The notes: generated by a model from the sequence alone, not told the origin. Counted from the stretch's first letter, positions 8,544-19,949 are shown. The stretch: 64,000 nucleotides of DNA from Sphingomonadaceae bacterium (GCA_009926135.1 RFPL01000010.1:1-64000), one strand, 5' to 3'. Made by a program: numbers and translations.

Positions 8544-8933
8544 TCAGCGCAGCAGCACGTAGGCCCAGGTGGCGCCAGTCAGCGCCAGGGCGATCAGCGG
8601 GGTCAGCACCGACCAGACCGCATTGTTCTTGAGTTCATAGCCCGCGCCGATATCCAGCACGAGGTGCCGGATGCCCGAAGCGGTGTGATTGAAGAAGGCC
8701 CAGGTCAGCCCGATCAGCACGATCTGGCCGTACCATTCGCCCGCGTGGCGGGTGAAGTTCAGGTACGTCGCGTCGCCGCCAGCCAGGGCACCCAGCCACC
8801 ACACCAGCACGGCCATGCCGACGATGGACAGACCATCGCCCGAGACGCGGTGCAGGATTGAGACCAGCATTGCCGGCCCCCACTTCCAGATTTGCAGGTG
8901 CGGCGAAATCGGACGGTTGCTGGCTCCAGCCAT
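8544..8933 (-). CDS. sdhC: Succinate dehydrogenase cytochrome b556 subunit
   Basis: 129-residue heme-b membrane subunit of complex II. It starts at MAGASNRPISPHLQIW; a longer in-frame upstream extension is rejected as intergenic. The signature SILHRVSG (about residues 25-32) and the heme-ligand block FNHTASGIRHLVLD (about 79-92) are present, along with three membrane segments. It is the first gene of sdhC-sdhD-sdhA. The gap of 126 bases to the divergent SDR gene must hold the promoter, but no box is convincing. Confidence 0.93.
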   Translation of the reverse strand: MAGASNRPISPHLQIWKWGPAMLVSILHRVSGDGLSIVGMAVLVWWLGALAGGDATYLNFTRHAGEWYGQIVLIGLTWAFFNHTASGIRHLVLDIGAGYELKNNAVWSVLTPLIALALTGATWAYVLLR

Positions 8934-9059
8934 GCGAGCGTTCCCCTTGTCAGTCTTGCTGCGGCGCGTGCCACCATTACGCCCATCCCCATAGTCAAAA
9001 CGCAAGGCTGTGCAAGCGGCGGCTTGGCGCACCTGCACCAAAGCCCTAGAGCGTGGGCC

Positions 9060-9776
9060 ATGACCCAGCTTACCGCTCTCGTCACCGGATCCTCGCGCGG
9101 GATCGGTGCCGCCATCAAGTCTGCCCTCACCGCCCGCGGCGTGCGCGTGATCGGTCACGCCAGCACGGCCCACGATGCCGAGACAATCGGCGCCGATCTG
9201 GCCGATCCGACCGCCGCCGCGAAAGTCTGGGAAACCGCGCTGGACCGCGCCAATGGCCGGATCGATATCCTGGTCAACAACGCGGGATTGTTCCAGGCCA
9301 ACCCGCTCACCCTGTCGGACATCGAATGGCTGGATAACTGGGAAGACACGCTGCGGATCAACCTGACCGCGGCGGCTGCGCTATCGCGCTTTGCCGTGCG
9401 GCATTGGCTGGATGGCGGGCGTGCGGGGCGAATCGTCCACATTGCCAGCCGCGCCGCCTATCGCGGCGATTCGCCCGATCACTGGCACTATGCCGCTGCC
9501 AAGGCCGGGATGATCGGCCTGCACAAGACCATCGCCCGCCATTATCCTGCCAAGGGCATCATGAGCTACGCGATCTGCCCCGGCTTTACCGATACGGCCA
9601 TGGCCGGGGATTACCTCTCCAGCCGCGGCGGACCGGGCCTGCTGGCCGATATCCCGCTGGGCCGCGTCGCCACGCCCGAAGAGATCGCGACGATGGCCGC
9701 GTTCTGCGCGCTCGATGCGCCGGAAAGCATGACCGGGGCCGTGCTCGACGCGAATGGAGCCAGCTTTGTCCGCTAA
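9060..9776 (+). CDS. Short-chain dehydrogenase/reductase
   Basis: 238-residue classical SDR. TGSSRGIG (nucleotide binding), NNAG, and a Ser-Tyr-Lys triad in HIASRAAY and HYAAAKAG are all present. The C-terminal GAVLDANGASFVR replaces the usual DGG ending. The substrate cannot be told from sequence, and the family includes FabG-like and pteridine-reductase-like members. Its 3' end overlaps the next gene (beta-lactamase-like) by 23 bases, and the whole set through the EamA transporter reads as one operon. Confidence 0.8.
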   Translation: MTQLTALVTGSSRGIGAAIKSALTARGVRVIGHASTAHDAETIGADLADPTAAAKVWETALDRANGRIDILVNNAGLFQANPLTLSDIEWLDNWEDTLRINLTAAAALSRFAVRHWLDGGRAGRIVHIASRAAYRGDSPDHWHYAAAKAGMIGLHKTIARHYPAKGIMSYAICPGFTDTAMAGDYLSSRGGPGLLADIPLGRVATPEEIATMAAFCALDAPESMTGAVLDANGASFVR

Positions 9777-10671
9777 GCGGGTTCTGGCGGCGCTGGCAGC
9801 GCTGACGCTGGCCGCGCCGGCCGCAACCCAGCCGCTGATCCCGCGCCCGCAGGCCGAGCGCGACATGGCCAAGGCCTGCGCCGGGCGTGATGGCTGGGGC
9901 GATCCCGCCTCACCCGCCCATATCTTCGGCAACACCTGGTATGTCGGCACCTGCGGGATCACCACGCTGCTGGTCGAGACGCCGGATGGACTCGTGCTGC
10001 TCGACGGCGGCATTCCGCAGGCTGCCAATCTGGTGCTGGACAACGTCCGCAAGCTGGGCTTTCCGGTGAAGGCAATCCGCTGGATCCTGATCAGCCACGA
10101 ACACTTCGATCATGCGGGAGCCATAGCCGAGCTCCAGCGGCAGACCGGCGCGAAGGTGATCGCTGGCCCCAACCAGGCCGCCATGCTCCGCACTGGCAAG
10201 CCCGACCCGTCAGACCCGCAGGCACCCCTGCTGCTGAAAGAGCCGATGCGGCCCATCAAGGTGGCCCGCACCCAGGCCCACGGCACGGCGCTGGTGGCCG
10301 GCGGGGTGCACTTTACCGCCTGGGCCAACCCGGCCCATTCGCCAGGCTCGACCAGTTGGACCTGGCGGCAGTGCCAGGGCCCCGAATGCCGCACAGTCAC
10401 CTATGCCGACAGCACCTCCACCATTTCGGCGGATGGTTATCGCTTCAGCGATCATCCCGCGCGGATGAAAGCCATTCGCGAAGGGTTGGCGGTGATCGCG
10501 GCCCTGCCTTGTGATGTGCTGATCACGCCGCATCCCTCGGCCAGCGACCTGTTCCCGCGCTTGTCAGGCATGCGGCCGCTGGTCGATCCTCAAGCCTGTG
10601 CGGCCTATGCCGAAGCCGCAGGAAAGCGATTTTCCCAGCGCCTGATCAGCGAGACGAACCCGCCGCGATGA
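9754..10671 (+). CDS. Subclass B3-like metallo-beta-lactamase
   Basis: 305-residue secreted metallo-hydrolase. A signal peptide ends near APAATQ (residue 26). Zinc ligands match subclass B3: HEHFDH at 115-120 (His115, His117, Asp119, His120), His195 in AHSPGSTSW, and His260 in ITPHPSA. The TSW after the second histidine and the YADS segment are typical of B3 rather than of glyoxalase II. B3 enzymes hydrolyse penicillins, cephalosporins and often carbapenems, and are known from environmental Sphingomonadales. Activity is inferred, not shown. A TTG at 9766 is an alternative start that gives a tidier signal peptide. The gene overlaps its neighbours on both sides. Confidence 0.8.
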   Translation: MEPALSAKRVLAALAALTLAAPAATQPLIPRPQAERDMAKACAGRDGWGDPASPAHIFGNTWYVGTCGITTLLVETPDGLVLLDGGIPQAANLVLDNVRKLGFPVKAIRWILISHEHFDHAGAIAELQRQTGAKVIAGPNQAAMLRTGKPDPSDPQAPLLLKEPMRPIKVARTQAHGTALVAGGVHFTAWANPAHSPGSTSWTWRQCQGPECRTVTYADSTSTISADGYRFSDHPARMKAIREGLAVIAALPCDVLITPHPSASDLFPRLSGMRPLVDPQACAAYAEAAGKRFSQRLISETNPPR

Positions 10672-11627
10672 CCAGCTGGAAGATGACCGCCCTCGCCCCG
10701 CGCCCGGTGATCGAGGCTGCCCTGTTGGCCCATGAAGACGCCTGGGACTGGGACCCCGACATCGTCATCTCCGGTAGCGAGATTGCCGAGGACAAGCCCG
10801 ATGACTGGCGGCTTGAAGCCTGGCTGCCGCGGCGGCCCGGCAAGGCGGATCAGGCGGCGCTACTAGCCCTGTTCGCGGGAGCCGCGCCCAAGTTGACGAT
10901 CGAACAGTTGCCCGAAATTGACTGGCTCACCGCCAGCCAGACCGGGCTGGAACCGATCCGCGCCGGGCTGTTCCACGTCCATACGCCGGAGCATCCGCCA
11001 CTGGACGCAGCCGGGGTCCGCGATTTCTGCATTCCCGCCAGCCAGGCCTTCGGCACCGGCCAGCACGCCACGACCGCCGGCTGCCTGACCATGCTCACCC
11101 ACATGAAGCGGCAGGGTGTGGCGGTCCGTAACCTGGCAGACATTGGCACCGGCACGGGTCTGCTGGCCTTTGCCGCGCTGCACCTGTGGCCGCGCGCGCT
11201 GGCCACGGCGAGCGATATCGATGACGTCTGTCTTGATGTGGTCGCGGATAACGCTGCCAGCAATGGCGTGGCGATGGGTGCCCGCGCAGGTGAACTGACG
11301 ATGCTGGTGGCCGATGGCATGGACCATCAGCTGCTCGACGCGCGCGGTCCCTATGATCTGATTATTGCCAACATCCTCGCCGGTCCGCTGATTGGCCTCG
11401 CCCCCGATTTCGCACTGCACATGGTGCCGGGTGGCCAGCTGGTGCTCGCCGGCTTGCTCGAAACACAGGAAGCGCAGGTGCGCCGCGCTGCCCGGCGTGC
11501 GGGGCTTAGGCTGGCAGCGCGGTTGGTCAACGGCGACTGGTCGATCCTGTGGCTGCGCAAACGCGGCGCGGGCACGCTGCGCGGTTGCCGGCCTAGCCAG
11601 TTGCCCGACTGGGCGCAGCGGCGGTGA
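10668..11627 (+). CDS. prmA: Ribosomal protein L11 methyltransferase
   Basis: 319-residue SAM-dependent methyltransferase that trimethylates ribosomal protein L11. The variable N-terminal substrate domain (1-120) leads to the PrmA block PASQAFGTGQHATT, then motif I DIGTGTGLLAFA and the catalytic-loop motif ANILAGPL. The ATG overlaps the stop of the beta-lactamase-like gene (ATGA), which implies translational coupling. It is about 20-30 residues longer than many PrmA proteins, mostly at the C-terminus (after LRKRG). Confidence 0.92.
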   Translation: MTSWKMTALAPRPVIEAALLAHEDAWDWDPDIVISGSEIAEDKPDDWRLEAWLPRRPGKADQAALLALFAGAAPKLTIEQLPEIDWLTASQTGLEPIRAGLFHVHTPEHPPLDAAGVRDFCIPASQAFGTGQHATTAGCLTMLTHMKRQGVAVRNLADIGTGTGLLAFAALHLWPRALATASDIDDVCLDVVADNAASNGVAMGARAGELTMLVADGMDHQLLDARGPYDLIIANILAGPLIGLAPDFALHMVPGGQLVLAGLLETQEAQVRRAARRAGLRLAARLVNGDWSILWLRKRGAGTLRGCRPSQLPDWAQRR

Positions 11628-11631
11628 ACGC

Positions 11632-12513
11632 ATGAGCCTGCGCGATTTCCTGGTGCTGGTCGGGATCTGCCTGATCTGGGCGACCAACAACGTGGTCAGC
11701 AAGCTGGTGGTCAGCGATTGGAACGTACCGCCGCTGCTCTATGCCGCGATCCGGTTTGCGATTGTCGCGGCGGTCACCTTGCCCTGGTTGCGGCCGATGC
11801 CGCGCCCGGGCTGGCGGATTATCGCGGTCGGCCTGTTGATGGGCGGCGGCAGCTTTGCGCTGCTGTTCATGGCGCTGCAGACAGTCTCGCCCTCGGCTGC
11901 GGCCGTGGTCAGCCAGGCTGGTGTGCCGATCACCACCCTGCTCTCGATCCTGATCCTGGGTGAGCGGATCCACTGGCGCCGCGCGCTGGGCATCACCCTA
12001 ACGCTGATTGGCGTGCTGGTGGTGGTCTGGCAGCCTGGCCTGACGATTTCCGCCGGACTGCTGCTGGTCCTGGCCGGGGCTGCCAGCGGTTCGCTCGGCG
12101 CGGTGCTGATGAAGCAAATGGATGATATCGCCCCGCTGCGCTTCCAGGCCTGGGTCGGGATGACCAGCGCGCTGCTGCTCGCCCCGCTCAGCCTGGTGCT
12201 TGAAACGCCGGACTGGGGTCACCTCGCTGCAGTCGGCTGGCCATTCGTGGGCGCCGTGGTCTTTTCGGCGCTGGTCGTCTCGGTCGGCGCGCACACGCTC
12301 TATTACATGCTGATCGCCCGGTACGAAGCCAACCTGATTGCCCCGCTCACCCTGATCACCCCGTTGGCGACCATTGCCCTGGGCGTAACGATTACCAACG
12401 ATCAACTGGACGAACAGATGATCGTCGGCTCAGCCATCGCGCTTACCGGGGTGCTGATCGTTGCACTCAGGAGAACCCGGGCACCTATTGCCGAGGCGCA
12501 GGAACACTCCTGA
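11632..12513 (+). CDS. EamA-family (DMT) transporter
   Basis: 293-residue inner-membrane protein with about ten predicted membrane segments arranged as two repeats of the EamA domain (drug/metabolite transporter superfamily). The first repeat begins with IWATNNVVSKLV; the second ends near IALTGVLIVALRR. The ATG is four bases past the prmA stop; a longer reading of the same frame runs inside prmA and is rejected. Substrates of this family include amino acids and other small metabolites. None can be assigned here. Confidence 0.85.
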   Translation: MSLRDFLVLVGICLIWATNNVVSKLVVSDWNVPPLLYAAIRFAIVAAVTLPWLRPMPRPGWRIIAVGLLMGGGSFALLFMALQTVSPSAAAVVSQAGVPITTLLSILILGERIHWRRALGITLTLIGVLVVVWQPGLTISAGLLLVLAGAASGSLGAVLMKQMDDIAPLRFQAWVGMTSALLLAPLSLVLETPDWGHLAAVGWPFVGAVVFSALVVSVGAHTLYYMLIARYEANLIAPLTLITPLATIALGVTITNDQLDEQMIVGSAIALTGVLIVALRRTRAPIAEAQEHS

Positions 12514-12530
12514 TACCCGGCATAAGCGCC

Positions 12531-12704
12531 TTAGTGCGTCGCCTCGATCACCTTGTGGGCGGTGGCGCTGAACGCACTGGTCGTCTCGGACCCGAGGCCA
12601 TTGAGCGCCCCGAACATTCCGATCACGATCAGGGCCAGGATCAGCCCCAGTTCCATTGCGGCAGTGCCGCGGCGATCCCGCAGCAAATTCTTGATAAGCG
12701 ACAT
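12531..12704 (-). CDS. Flp/Fap-type pilin
   Basis: 57-residue type IVb pilin. The short basic leader ends in RDRRG, followed by the prepilin-peptidase site and TAAMELGLILALIVIG. Glu sits at the fifth position of the mature protein, as in Flp pilins. In sphingomonads and caulobacters these subunits build adhesive tad pili. No tad/cpa assembly genes are in the window, so the pilin is an isolated copy. The start at MSLIKNLL is preferred to an upstream in-frame ATG that adds 11 atypical residues. Confidence 0.85.
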   Translation of the reverse strand: MSLIKNLLRDRRGTAAMELGLILALIVIGMFGALNGLGSETTSAFSATAHKVIEATH

Positions 12705-12794
12705 ATGCAACCCTTCCTCTTCAGCCTGTGCTGTCAAGTTGCTGTCGCTTCTAGCTTCCGGGGACTTACAACAAGTTAGCCATGGTACGGGTTT

Positions 12795-14864
<2,070 letters not shown>

Positions 14865-15554
14865 CTAGGCCAGCGCCAGCACAGTCGCCACCATCTCTCG
14901 CGCCGGGCGAAACCCGAGCGATTCATACAAGCGGATCGCACTGGCATTGCCGGAATAGGAGTGGAGGTAAGGCACATCGCCGCGCGCCACCTGGTCGGCC
15001 ATGACCCGGCGGATCAGCGCCCCGGCCAGCCCGCGTCCGCGCTGGTCGGGCCAGGTGCAGACCCCGCTGACTTCGGCGAGGCCCGGCGCAGGCCGCATCC
15101 GCTCGCCAGCCATGGCGAGCAGGCGGCTACCTTCGCGAAGGCCCCAGAACTGCCCGTACTGATGCGTCAGCGGGCCCCAGGGGCCAGGCTCGGTCGCCAG
15201 CGCCAGGTCGGTCATTTCCGCCACGTCCGCCGCGCCGAGCGCCACAAACGGACCATCGTCAACCCGCAACGCGGCGGGCGTCTCCGCCACCATTTGCAGC
15301 AATGGCGCGACGCGAACCACGCGGGTGCCGGCCGGAGCTGGCCACTCCTCGCGCTCGACCAGCCAGATCGTGTCGTCCGGGCCGGAGAGAGTTGCCGCCA
15401 GCGCCGCCTGCGCTTCAGCGGACTGGTCGCGCGCCGCCGCGAAGGGGCCATAGCGCGGGTCAATCCGCACGGCGGGGCCAGTCGCTGCGGCAAGTCCGGC
15501 CTGCGGCCCGGTCAGCATTGACCAGACCGGGCGTTCGAGCGCCGCCTTGCTCAC
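14865..15554 (-). CDS. GNAT-family N-acetyltransferase (FR47-like)
   Basis: 229-residue acyltransferase. The C-terminal half has the GNAT acetyl-CoA site DQRGRGLAGALIRRV (about 169-183) and the following PYLHSYSGNASAIRLYESLGF. The N-terminal half is the extra domain seen in FR47-like proteins. The substrate is unknown. It starts with GTG (complement of 15552-15554), overlapping the recN stop by four bases, and precedes ligA. It is therefore part of a recN-GNAT-ligA transcription unit. Confidence 0.82.
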   Translation of the reverse strand: MSKAALERPVWSMLTGPQAGLAAATGPAVRIDPRYGPFAAARDQSAEAQAALAATLSGPDDTIWLVEREEWPAPAGTRVVRVAPLLQMVAETPAALRVDDGPFVALGAADVAEMTDLALATEPGPWGPLTHQYGQFWGLREGSRLLAMAGERMRPAPGLAEVSGVCTWPDQRGRGLAGALIRRVMADQVARGDVPYLHSYSGNASAIRLYESLGFRPAREMVATVLALA

Positions 15555-17215
15555 ACCCCCTCCAGCAGCCGATCCGCCTGGGCGCGCGCTTCGGCGGTAA
15601 CTTCTGCGCCGGACAGCATCCGGGCGATTTCCTCCTGCCTTCCGGCAGCATCAAGCAGGACAACCGAGGTGCGCGTCACAGTCCCCTCGCTCGACTTCGC
15701 GATCATGTAATGTTGGCCACCGCGCGCTGCGACCTGCGGGCTGTGGGTAACGGCCAGCAATTGGCCGCCGCTGGCGAGCCGCGCCAATCGTTCGCCAATC
15801 GCGCTGGCGACCGCGCCGCCGACGCCGCGGTCGATCTCGTCGAAGATCACCGTCGCCGCCCCGCCCTGCTCGGCCAGCGCGACCTTGAGCGCGAGGATGA
15901 AGCGCGAGAGTTCGCCGCCTGAGGCGATCTTGTTCAGCGGCGCAAAGTCTGCGCCCGGATTGGTGCTGATCAGGAATTCGACCGCGTCGATGCCGGCCGG
16001 GCCCCAGCGCTCCTCCGGCAAGGCGCTGACGCTGGTGCGGAACCTGGCAGCATCGAGCTTGAGCGGGGCCAATTCGGCCGCAACTGCCGCATCGAGCCTG
16101 CCCGCAGCTGCCTGGCGCGTGGCAGACAGCGCCTCGGCCCGCGCCCGATATTCCTTCCCCGCGGCTGCCGCCGCAGCTTCCAGCGCCGCCATATCCGCTT
16201 CGCCGCCCTCGATCGCATCGAGCGCTGCCCGAAGCGAGCGCATCTTGGCGGGCAATTCATCGACCGTGCAGTGGTGTTTGCGGGCGGCGGCACGCAGTTC
16301 GAACAGGCGCGTCTCGATCCGGTCGAGCATGGCGGGATCATGGCTTAGCGCCTCGGCGGCGCGGGCCAGCCGGTCCTCTGCCTCGCTCGCTTCGATCACC
16401 GCGCGGTCCAGCGCGGCCAGCGCTTCGGTCAGCAGGGGATGCTCGGCGGCAATCCGGTCGAGCCGGCGGGCCGCGCCGCGCAGGGCCGCCAGCGCCGAAT
16501 CCGAACCACTCCACAGATGCTGCAATTCAGCGAGGTCGCCCGAAAGGCGTTCCCCCTTCTGCATATCGGCGCGGGCGCCGGCCAGTTCCTCTTCCTCGCC
16601 CTCGACCGGCTCGAGCGCGGCCAGTTCAGCCAGATGCGCGACGATCAGATCCCGGTCGGCGGCGGCTTGATCGAGCGCAGCGCGGGCACCGGCCAGCGCA
16701 TCCTCACGCATCCGCCATTCGCGCCAGGCCGCCTCGACGCCCACCGCATTGCCGCCGCAATAGCGATCGAGCAGCACCCGGTGGCCGCGCGGATTGACCA
16801 GGCCACGGTCATCATGCTGGCCATGCAGTTCAACCAGCGCCGGGGCAAGTTCGCGCAGCAGGGCGACGCCCACAGGCTGGTCGTTGATGAAGGCCTTGGA
16901 CCCGCCATCAGCCTTGACCCGCCGCTTGAGGATCAGCGGTTCGCCCGGCTCCACATCCACCTCCGCTTCCGCCAGGGCGGCGCGGATCAGGTCTGGCAGG
17001 CGGGTGAATTCAAAGCTGGCGGTAACGCTGGCCTGATCCTCTCCAGCGCGGACCAGTCCGGAATCGGCCCGGTCGCCCAGCACCAGCCCCAGGGCATCGA
17101 GCAGGATCGACTTGCCGGCCCCCGTTTCCCCCGTCAGCACGCCCAGCCCGCCCGAAAAATCGAGGTCGAGCGCCTCGATCAGGACGACGTTGCGGATGGC
17201 CAATCTGGTTAGCAT
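15551..17215 (-). CDS. recN: DNA repair protein RecN
   Basis: 554-residue SMC-like ATPase acting in double-strand break repair. Walker A GETGAGKS is at residues 29-36. A long charged coiled coil occupies the middle (about 150-390). The ABC signature GGELSRFILAL and Walker B VIFDEIDRGVGG are near the C-terminus. The start at MLTRLAIRNVVLIE is standard for RecN; a longer in-frame extension of 59 residues upstream is Cys/Arg-rich noise. It is the first gene of a unit with the GNAT gene and ligA. Confidence 0.96.
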   Translation of the reverse strand: MLTRLAIRNVVLIEALDLDFSGGLGVLTGETGAGKSILLDALGLVLGDRADSGLVRAGEDQASVTASFEFTRLPDLIRAALAEAEVDVEPGEPLILKRRVKADGGSKAFINDQPVGVALLRELAPALVELHGQHDDRGLVNPRGHRVLLDRYCGGNAVGVEAAWREWRMREDALAGARAALDQAAADRDLIVAHLAELAALEPVEGEEEELAGARADMQKGERLSGDLAELQHLWSGSDSALAALRGAARRLDRIAAEHPLLTEALAALDRAVIEASEAEDRLARAAEALSHDPAMLDRIETRLFELRAAARKHHCTVDELPAKMRSLRAALDAIEGGEADMAALEAAAAAAGKEYRARAEALSATRQAAAGRLDAAVAAELAPLKLDAARFRTSVSALPEERWGPAGIDAVEFLISTNPGADFAPLNKIASGGELSRFILALKVALAEQGGAATVIFDEIDRGVGGAVASAIGERLARLASGGQLLAVTHSPQVAARGGQHYMIAKSSEGTVTRTSVVLLDAAGRQEEIARMLSGAEVTAEARAQADRLLEGV

Positions 17216-17360
17216 GGGCGGGTCAGCATGTTCGCGACCTGTTCTAGCGGCACATCGCGCGCAGGGCAAACCCCGCCATCCACAAGCGCTAAGAGGCGGG
17301 GCAGCCGCAGCTACCCCGCCTCCGCAAGCCGATCCCCGGATGGAAGGGATCGTAGAACTC

Positions 17361-17402
17361 CCGGCGGCGGGACGACGAGGAGAGGAGATCACCCGCCGCC
17401 GG
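17361..17402 (-). terminator. Hairpin after the TonB-dependent receptor
   Basis: An exact 11-pair inverted repeat (17361-17371 with 17392-17402, CCGGCGGCGGG type) with a 20-base loop lies 12 bases past the receptor's stop. No T-run follows on the minus strand. It may end the transcript or protect its 3' end. Confidence 0.4.
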
Positions 17403-17413
17403 AAGTCAGTTGG

Positions 17414-19858
17414 TTACAGCGTGAGTTTCAGTGTTGCCCCAAAGGTCCGCGGATCGCCCGGCTGGCCAACGACCAGGCCGACATTGCTGGGCGCAACCTG
17501 CAAAAGATCGAAATATCCGACATCGAATACGTTGCGGACCCAGCCGTAGAGATCGAATCCATCGCTGCGGAAGCCCGCGCGCAGGTTGGTCAGCGCGTAG
17601 CCATCGACATTGGTATAGATCGACGGCGAGGGATTGGACGAGAAATCCGAGCGGTAGCTGCCATCCACCCCCAGATAGAGCTGCCCCTCCTTGCCAAATG
17701 CCAAGAACGGCGCATTTGCCTCTGCCCCATAAGAGAAGGCCCACTTAGACACACCCGGCAGGCGCTGGCCCGAAATGTCGCAATTGGCCGGGCTTAGCCC
17801 CCCCGGCGTGCCCGGTGCGCTCGGCGTCTGCCCTGCCCCCACTGTGGCCCCACCCGAGAGTTCCGGCGGGCACGGCGCATCGACGAACCTGGCGTATTTG
17901 GCATCGGTATAGGCGCCATTGGCATAGGCGCTGAAGCGCTCGCTGGCGCGGATCTTGAAGTCTGCCTCCAGCCCCTGCGAGCGGACCTTGCCGGCATTGG
18001 CCAGATAGCCGCGCAACACGCCAAGCTGGCCGTTGGTGACAGTGGCCTGGTAGTCCGAAATATCGGTCAGGAAGGCAGTGAGGTTGAAGGTCGCCTTGCG
18101 GTCCCAGAACTGGGTCTTCAGCCCCACCTCGAAGTGATTGACCGATTCCGGCCGAATCGTGCCAGCCGAGAGGATCGGATTGCCCGCCGCATCGGTCGGC
18201 AGGCCGTTCTGGTTGATCCCGACGGTCTTGAAGCTCTTGGCATAGGTCGCATAGGCCAGCACATCGCGCGCCAGCTTGTAATTGACGTTAAGGTCATAGC
18301 TGAAGTTCCAGTCCGCCACTGACGGCGCGCTGAGCTGCGGCTGATAGACCCCGCACTGCGCCGCGCCAATGCTGCCGGCCGGCTGCGGGCAAGTCAGGAC
18401 AGTGCCGGCACCGGTGGTGACGACGCGCTGATAGAAGCCGGACTTCTTGTCATAGTTGATCCGCAGCCCCGGCTGGACCGTCAGCTGGTCGGTCACCTTC
18501 CAGCTGACCTGGCCGAACAGCGCGGCGCTGGTGCTCTTGAGGTACTGGGTGTTGCGCGCGGTCAGACCGCTCAGCACCGCCGGGTTCAACGCCAGTGCCC
18601 CGGTCAGGTTCCAGCGGCTGGCATTGACGCCCTGCTGCTCCAGCCCCTGGGTATCGATCCGCTGATGGAAGCCGAACAGGCCAAGCACGAAGTCCAGTCG
18701 GTCGCCGGAATAGTTGTAGCGGAATTCCTGGCTGTACTGGTCCTGCTGCGAGGGGTTGTTGGACGCGGAGACGATCGACAACCCGGTAAAATCGCGGTCA
18801 TTCTCCGGCTTCCAGTCCCAGAACCGCCAGGCGGTGATCGAGGTCAGCGTGCCGTCGCCCAGATCCCACTTCACCCGCGCCGAGACGCCGCCGATCTTGT
18901 TGCCGGCATTGAGCGGCGCGTCGATGTCGGTCAGGCGGGCAAACGGGTCGCGGCTGACCACCTGATAGTTCTGCAGCGCCGCCAGTGCCTCATACTGACG
19001 GGCCAGCGCCCGCTGGGTCAGGCCAGTACGAACGAAGACCGTGCCGCAGCATTCCGGGTTCTGGACGCTGTAATCGCCCGAAAGGGTGATCGAGAGGTCA
19101 TCGCTCGGCTTCCACAACAATTGCGCGCGCAGGCCGCGGTTGTCCTGCTCGTTGATATATTGCCGGGTGGTGACGTTGTAGATCGTGCCGCGCCGGTCAG
19201 TGAAGGCCCCGGCAAGACGCACCGCGACCGTGTCCGACAGCGGCCCGGAAACTGCCGCCTTGGCCTGGGTGAAGTCCAGGTTGCCCATGGTCAGCTCGGC
19301 CCGCGCTTCGAAATCGAAGCTGGGCTGGTTGGTGGTGATGTTGATCGCCCCGGCCGTGGTGTTCTTGCCATAGAGCGAACCCTGCGGCCCGCGCAGCACT
19401 TCGACCTGTTCGACATCGAGAAAGTCGAAGGTCGCGGCGGCAACCCGGGCGTTATAGACATCGTCGACATAGATCCCGACGCCCTGCTCGAACCCGTCGC
19501 TGGTCAGGCCGAAGGGCACGCCCAGCCCGCGGATATTGACCGCCGTGTTGCGCGGGTTGGAGGTGTAAACCTGCAAGGTCGGTGCCAGCGTTTGCAGCTT
19601 CACCACATTGAAGTTGCCGGTTGCCTCGATGCTGTCACCGCGGATCACCGAGATCGCCAGTGGCACCGACTGGGCGGTTTCCTGGCGGCGGCGGGCGGTA
19701 ACGATGATCACATCGCTGCTCTCGCGGGTCGCCCTTGCCGCTTCGCCATCCTGTTCGGGTGCGGCGGCTTCGGAACCATTATCGGCCGGGGCGGCATGGG
19801 CGGTGGCTGGCAGCGCAAAGACGCTGGCCAGCAGGATAGAACGGACGAACGGATGCAT
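17414..19858 (-). CDS. TonB-dependent outer-membrane receptor
   Basis: 814-residue outer-membrane transporter. The signal peptide ends near ATAHAAP (about residue 23). A TonB-box-like stretch SSDVIIVTARRRQE comes before the plug domain (about 60-170, including VNIRGLGVP and VEVLRGPQGSLYGKN), which leads into a beta-barrel ending FGATLKLTL. The ligand is not apparent; sphingomonads carry dozens of such receptors. A ribosome site (GGAG) sits seven bases before the chosen ATG. Downstream of a YezD-like gene and an Rrf2 regulator on the same strand, it may belong to a sulfur- or iron-responsive group, but that is inference. Confidence 0.9.
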   Translation of the reverse strand: MHPFVRSILLASVFALPATAHAAPADNGSEAAAPEQDGEAARATRESSDVIIVTARRRQETAQSVPLAISVIRGDSIEATGNFNVVKLQTLAPTLQVYTSNPRNTAVNIRGLGVPFGLTSDGFEQGVGIYVDDVYNARVAAATFDFLDVEQVEVLRGPQGSLYGKNTTAGAINITTNQPSFDFEARAELTMGNLDFTQAKAAVSGPLSDTVAVRLAGAFTDRRGTIYNVTTRQYINEQDNRGLRAQLLWKPSDDLSITLSGDYSVQNPECCGTVFVRTGLTQRALARQYEALAALQNYQVVSRDPFARLTDIDAPLNAGNKIGGVSARVKWDLGDGTLTSITAWRFWDWKPENDRDFTGLSIVSASNNPSQQDQYSQEFRYNYSGDRLDFVLGLFGFHQRIDTQGLEQQGVNASRWNLTGALALNPAVLSGLTARNTQYLKSTSAALFGQVSWKVTDQLTVQPGLRINYDKKSGFYQRVVTTGAGTVLTCPQPAGSIGAAQCGVYQPQLSAPSVADWNFSYDLNVNYKLARDVLAYATYAKSFKTVGINQNGLPTDAAGNPILSAGTIRPESVNHFEVGLKTQFWDRKATFNLTAFLTDISDYQATVTNGQLGVLRGYLANAGKVRSQGLEADFKIRASERFSAYANGAYTDAKYARFVDAPCPPELSGGATVGAGQTPSAPGTPGGLSPANCDISGQRLPGVSKWAFSYGAEANAPFLAFGKEGQLYLGVDGSYRSDFSSNPSPSIYTNVDGYALTNLRAGFRSDGFDLYGWVRNVFDVGYFDLLQVAPSNVGLVVGQPGDPRTFGATLKLTL

Positions 19859-19919
19859 GACTCGGCTCCAGGGTTTGGGTCGGGTCGCATCCGGCGGTCC
19901 GGTCTGCGGGAATGTGGGT

Positions 19920-19949
19920 GCGAGGCCGGCCATGCGCAGCCGGCCTCGC
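19920..19949 (-). terminator. GC hairpin after the YezD-like gene
   Basis: GCGAGGCCGGC (19920-19930) pairs exactly with GCCGGCCTCGC (19939-19949) around an eight-base loop, seven bases past the stop of the small gene. There is no T-run, so it may only weaken read-through into the receptor gene. Confidence 0.45.

Noticed and set aside
3885..10671. Idea that the BlaI pair controls the nearby B3 beta-lactamase-like gene
   Set aside because: The beta-lactamase-like gene starts inside the preceding SDR gene, and I saw no TACA/TGTA dyad upstream of that operon.
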